Shown in pieces: positions 61,129-64,000 of a stretch of 64,000 nt of DNA. Numbering within the stretch: position 1 is the stretch's first letter; each line of letters begins with the position of its first letter. This DNA is from Pseudolabrys sp035718275. Its GTDB lineage: Bacteria; Pseudomonadota; Alphaproteobacteria; Rhizobiales; Xanthobacteraceae. The position numbers were made by a program, and so were the translations under genes. Under the pieces are notes generated by a model that worked only from the letters and a program-made list of their open reading frames with translations, did not search any database and was not told where the DNA came from. Location of the stretch: contig DASTHI010000007.1 in assembly GCA_035718275.1 (NCBI GenBank), forward strand, positions 90,303 to 154,302, given 5' to 3'.

Positions 61129-62406
61129 ATGACCGAGACATCGACTTCGTCGTCGCCGGCCGCGAGCGCCACGCCAAGCGTGGACGCGCCGCCCCTTGCT
61201 CCGGACGGCGCTCCCATCTGCTATGTCGTCGATGAAGAGCCGAGCGTGCGTCATTTCCTTTCGCTCGTGCTGCACGGCTCTGGGGTGGACGCCGTCGAAT
61301 TTCCGAGCGGAGCCGCGATGCGCAAGGCGATGGAAAGCCGCGCGCCGGCCCTGGTGTTCCTGAACGTCTCGCTGGAATCGGGCGACGCAATTGAGACGGT
61401 GGTCGCCCTCGGCAAAATGCGTTATCGCGGTTCCGTGCAGTTGATGAGCGCGCGCGGCGCCGCGGTTCTCGAGCACGTCAAGAGCATCGGGCTGCAGCAC
61501 AAGCTGCAGATGATGCCGGTGCTCAAAAAGCCGTTCGAAACTGACACCATCATCAAGATCATCCGGGAGCTCAAGCTCGGGATGCCGCCGGCCGTTGCCG
61601 CCCGCCTCCATCTCGACGAAGCCATCAAAAACAATTGGCTCGAGTTCTGGTATCAGCCGAAGATCGCGCTGCGCAGAAAACAGCTCGCCGGTGCCGAAGC
61701 CTATGCCCGCGTGCGCCATCCGGAACACGGGATTGTGCTGCCGGGAGCCTTCACCGCTGAAGCTTCGGAGCCTGCGACGGTCAGATTGTCAGAGCTCGCA
61801 ATAGAGAGCGCGCTCAAGGCCAGCGGACATTTCGCCAGCCTCGGCCTCAATCTGCGTCTGAGCGTGAATGTTCCGGTGCCGGCACTGGTGAAGATTCCAG
61901 TCGAGGAGATCGTGAAGACGCATCGGCCGCAGGTTGAGAAATGGGCCGGGCTGATCATCGATCTGCCCGAAGAGCAGATCGTCAGCGATCTCGCTCTTGC
62001 CAACGAGTTTGCGAAAAAGCTGGAGCCGCACAATGTGCGGCTTGCGATCGACAATTTCGGCCGCGCCTATTCCACTCTCGCCAAAGCCGAAGAATTGCCA
62101 TTCGAGGAGCTCAAGCTCGACAAGTCCTTCGTCGCGGACTGCGGCTCCGACAGGGTCAATGCTCCCCTGTGCAAGACAGTCATCGATCTCGCACACAGTT
62201 GCGGCCGTTCTGTCGTCGGCGTCGGCATCGAAAAGGCCGCTGACGCATTGGCGCTGGTGAGCATGGGATGCGACTACGGACAGGGCTATTTGCTCGGACA
62301 ACCGATGCCTGAGGAGCGGTTTATTTCACTCCTGCGCCAGCGCGCAGCAACTCAAGGCCATAGCCTCGACGGCACCAAGCGCGAGGCGGCAAAACCGTCG
62401 GCCTGA
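61129..62406 (+). CDS. Degenerate REC-EAL protein
   Basis: A 425-residue protein with a receiver domain (about 28-150) and an EAL domain (about 160-410). In the receiver, the phosphoacceptor Asp is replaced by N79 (VFLNVS); the acidic pair is D35-E36 and the lysine (LKKPF) is kept. In the EAL domain, the motif is EAY (E190-A191-Y192), the catalytic DDFG is IDNFG (D308-N309) and the AEGVE loop is GVGIE (Glu replaced by V365), although Q385 (DYGQGYLLG) is kept. It is therefore unlikely to hydrolyse c-di-GMP; it may bind it or another partner. It is divergent from a small secreted protein gene and converges with the NDUFS4-like gene. Confidence 0.88.
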   Translation: MTETSTSSSPAASATPSVDAPPLAPDGAPICYVVDEEPSVRHFLSLVLHGSGVDAVEFPSGAAMRKAMESRAPALVFLNVSLESGDAIETVVALGKMRYRGSVQLMSARGAAVLEHVKSIGLQHKLQMMPVLKKPFETDTIIKIIRELKLGMPPAVAARLHLDEAIKNNWLEFWYQPKIALRRKQLAGAEAYARVRHPEHGIVLPGAFTAEASEPATVRLSELAIESALKASGHFASLGLNLRLSVNVPVPALVKIPVEEIVKTHRPQVEKWAGLIIDLPEEQIVSDLALANEFAKKLEPHNVRLAIDNFGRAYSTLAKAEELPFEELKLDKSFVADCGSDRVNAPLCKTVIDLAHSCGRSVVGVGIEKAADALALVSMGCDYGQGYLLGQPMPEERFISLLRQRAATQGHSLDGTKREAAKPSA

Positions 62407-62429
62407 CACATCGGCAAGCGCTGCACCGG

Positions 62430-62735
62430 TCAGTGCGTCCAGGCCTCGCGTCGCTTGAACGAGAAATTGTCTGCGTATGACATTGCTCGCCGCTTCACCG
62501 GTGGGGCATCGAACACCTGATAGGGGATACCGTGGCGCTCGCAATAGGCGACCGCCTCCTCTTTCGAGTTGAAGCGCAGGCGCACCTGCTGATGCATGTC
62601 TCCCGAGGACGTCCAGCCCATCAGCGGCTCGATGCGGCGCGGGGCTGCCGGCTCGAAGTCTAGCACCCAGGCTTTGGTATTGCGGGTGCCGGACTGCATG
62701 GCGGTTCTCGAGGGCTTGTAGATCCGTGCGGTCAT
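62430..62735 (-). CDS. NADH dehydrogenase complex I accessory subunit (NDUFS4-like)
   Basis: A 101-residue protein of the ETC_C1_NDUFS4 family, an accessory subunit of alphaproteobacterial complex I, homologous to the mitochondrial 18-kDa subunit. It contains ARIYKPSRTAMQSGTRNTKAW, then WVLDFEPAAPRRIEPLMGWTSSGD and the end AMSYADNFSFKRREAWTH. I start at the ATG 62735; an upstream frame to 62843 would use the tandem-repeat leader. Its gene lies apart from the nuo operon, as is usual. Confidence 0.9.
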   Translation of the reverse strand: MTARIYKPSRTAMQSGTRNTKAWVLDFEPAAPRRIEPLMGWTSSGDMHQQVRLRFNSKEEAVAYCERHGIPYQVFDAPPVKRRAMSYADNFSFKRREAWTH

Positions 62736-62805
62736 GGCGGTTCCGGCTGGGGCAAGCGTCACCCGTATATAGGCGTCCGCGTGCCAGGACAATGCAAGCA
62801 TGAAC

Positions 62806-62845
62806 AACGGCTTTGGCGCCCATATAACGGCTTTGCCGCCCATAT
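62806..62845. repeat. Two 20-bp tandem repeats upstream of the NDUFS4-like gene
   Basis: AACGGCTTTGGCGCCCATAT (62806-62825) is followed directly by AACGGCTTTGCCGCCCATAT (62826-62845), one mismatch. They lie 70-110 bp upstream of the ATG, in the probable promoter region. Confidence 0.75.
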
Positions 62846-62875
62846 AGAGCGCGTAACGAGGCGTCCTTTTGAGGA

Positions 62876-63232
62876 TCAGGCAGCGGGCCGGCTGATCGCG
62901 CTGATCACGGCATCGACCCTACGGGCGCCCGAGCGGTAGAACGCTTCCGAGCGAATAGTAACATGCAAGCCGCCATCGGCCGCATCCTCGAACGCGATGT
63001 GATGCTCGCGCCAGATTTCCTCGAGCGCGCGCATGGTTGTCCGCCGCGGTTCGGTCTCACCTTGTTCCAACTTGTGAATCGCGCGCTGGGTCAAGCCCGC
63101 GCGAACGGCGAGCTCAGTCTGGCTCCAGCCGAGCACGGCGCGCGCCAGCCGAATTTTGGCGGCAAAGGCATAACGCTCGTGGCGAAAGAGTTCGGTGAAG
63201 TCACGCACCTCTCGTGCAACATGAACTGACAT
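62876..63232 (-). CDS. XRE-family helix-turn-helix regulator
   Basis: A 118-residue DNA-binding protein. The HTH is at about 28-62 (LARAVLGWSQTELAVRAGLTQRAIHKLEQGE), with the helix-2/3 pattern SQ-x3-A-x-GL. The C-terminus (LEEIWREHHIAFEDAADGGLHVTI) is a short domain seen in small XRE proteins and may be a dimer part. It has no toxin gene beside it. It lies between the NDUFS4-like gene and the porin, on the same strand as both. Target genes are unknown. Confidence 0.85.
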   Translation of the reverse strand: MSVHVAREVRDFTELFRHERYAFAAKIRLARAVLGWSQTELAVRAGLTQRAIHKLEQGETEPRRTTMRALEEIWREHHIAFEDAADGGLHVTIRSEAFYRSGARRVDAVISAISRPAA

Positions 63233-63264
63233 TTTTCGAACGCTTGTACGCTTGTTACGGGAAA

Positions 63265-63288
63265 TCCCCGGCGGTTTCCCGCCGAGGG
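63265..63288 (-). terminator. Probable terminator of the porin gene
   Basis: On the minus strand a 9-bp stem (CCTCGGCGG with CCGCCGGGG, one G-U pair) closes a GAAA tetraloop, 30 bp after the porin stop. The following U-tract is poor. Confidence 0.5.
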
Positions 63289-63317
63289 CTTCTGTTCAGA
63301 GGTTCATGACCAACAGA

Positions 63318-64000
63318 TCAGGGATAGAAGTCCCGATGCACGCGGAAGCGAACCTGCCAGTTGTCCTGGTCGTCGACGGGTCTGACCGAGATGTTGGTGT
63401 TCCCCGGCAATGGGCCGCCGAAAAGGCCATCCGACGTACTCAAGCCGCTGATTCTCGTGTAGGCGACATCGAGACCCATGTAGAACTCCTTGGTGACGTT
63501 CCACTGCGTCCGGGAGCCGATCCACCACCAGTTCCAGTCGTTGTCGCAACCGGGATTGGCCACCGCGAGAGAGCCACCCAAAGCATTGCCATCGCCTTGC
63601 AGGACGCAGAGGATATTATTCGCGCGGTCGTTGTAACTCACTTGCGCATAGCCACCGTGGATCGACGTCCTCCACCGCGGATTCCAGAAGTGCTCGAAGG
63701 ACGCGTTCACGTTCCAGGCCGTGGTCAGCTCAATGTTGGTTGCATTTCCATCAAGCAAATTGCCGCCATAGACCCCATCCGAGATGATGCCCATCGCAAG
63801 ACCGCTCTGATTGTCCTGGATGTACGGGTTGCCGTTCGGGTTCTGGAAGATGTACTTCAGTGCGCCCTGAGTGTAGTTGACCTGGGTCTGGAAGTAGTCA
63901 CCCTGGCCGATCATCGGCGCATTCAGCCTGAGGCCAGCGCTGACTGCCCATCCCCACTCGTCGTCTGGATGGCCGCTGCCCTCGGGCGAAGCGAGACCAG
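63318..64000 (-). CDS. Bradyrhizobium-type porin, 5' part outside window
   Basis: C-terminal 226 residues of an outer-membrane porin (Porin_2 family) that runs off the right edge; no start is visible. The frame shows a gapless series of beta strands: HPDDEWGWAVSAGLRLN, PMIGQGDYFQTQVNYTQGALKY, SFEHFWNPRWRTSIHGGYAQVSYN, a cysteine pair (CVLQGDGN and NPGCDNDW) and the terminal strand WQVRFRVHRDFYP, which ends in the aromatic-Pro signature of the family. It passes small hydrophilic solutes across the outer membrane. Its gene is usually present in several copies in Bradyrhizobium relatives. Confidence 0.92.
   Translation of the reverse strand, partial: GLASPEGSGHPDDEWGWAVSAGLRLNAPMIGQGDYFQTQVNYTQGALKYIFQNPNGNPYIQDNQSGLAMGIISDGVYGGNLLDGNATNIELTTAWNVNASFEHFWNPRWRTSIHGGYAQVSYNDRANNILCVLQGDGNALGGSLAVANPGCDNDWNWWWIGSRTQWNVTKEFYMGLDVAYTRISGLSTSDGLFGGPLPGNTNISVRPVDDQDNWQVRFRVHRDFYP

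Overview
The window is chromosomal DNA from a GC-rich alphaproteobacterium, most probably of the order Hyphomicrobiales (Rhizobiales) near Bradyrhizobium, Rhodopseudomonas or Afipia. The evidence is a PopZ polar organiser, an ExoR-type Sel1 protein, an aapJQMP general amino-acid transporter next to metC, a Bradyrhizobium-type porin ending in HRDFYP, an NDUFS4-like complex I subunit, and the order L-isoaspartate methyltransferase - tolC - popZ - valS. Most of it is ordinary core genome. I see no prophage, insertion sequence, CRISPR array, rRNA operon or replication origin.

Layout. 1-10 kb: dgt (cut by the left edge), erpA, a two-gene RND efflux pump, xthA, then ilvD-exoR and a 3-methyladenine glycosylase. 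10.7-20 kb: valS followed by a decarboxylase-like and an SDR gene, an MFS exporter, popZ, tolC and the methyltransferase. 20-23.7 kb: tRNA-Cys and tRNA-Asn with recognisable promoters, then a loose stretch with small secreted or membrane genes, a split DUF2269 gene between two copies of a 44-bp repeat, and a DoxX gene. 23.7-35.5 kb: a zinc-ribbon/class III cyclase protein, pncB, an acyltransferase, then a co-directional set of a branched-chain-type ABC transporter, a short MetE-like methyltransferase and an M24 peptidase. 36-44.4 kb: sulfur and amino-acid genes cysK-alaX-sseA, aapJQMP, metC. 44.5-55.5 kb: six co-directional envelope genes (alpha-2-macroglobulin, pbpC, GT83, PAP2, GT2, LpxB-N-terminal-like). 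55.9-64 kb: tRNA-Arg, a lower-GC membrane glycosyltransferase-like gene, an amidohydrolase, small secreted proteins, a degenerate REC-EAL protein, the NDUFS4-like gene, an XRE regulator and a porin cut by the right edge.

No gene set here is clearly a new system. The best candidates for a second look are the six-gene envelope cluster, which may join peptidoglycan and protease defence to lipid A remodelling; the transporter/MetE-like/M24 set, which looks like uptake and breakdown of an unknown methylated or amide compound; an extra low-complexity segment in ValRS that resembles an in-frame palindromic-element insertion; the REC-EAL protein, which lacks key catalytic and phosphoacceptor residues; and several inverted or direct repeats in regulatory positions.
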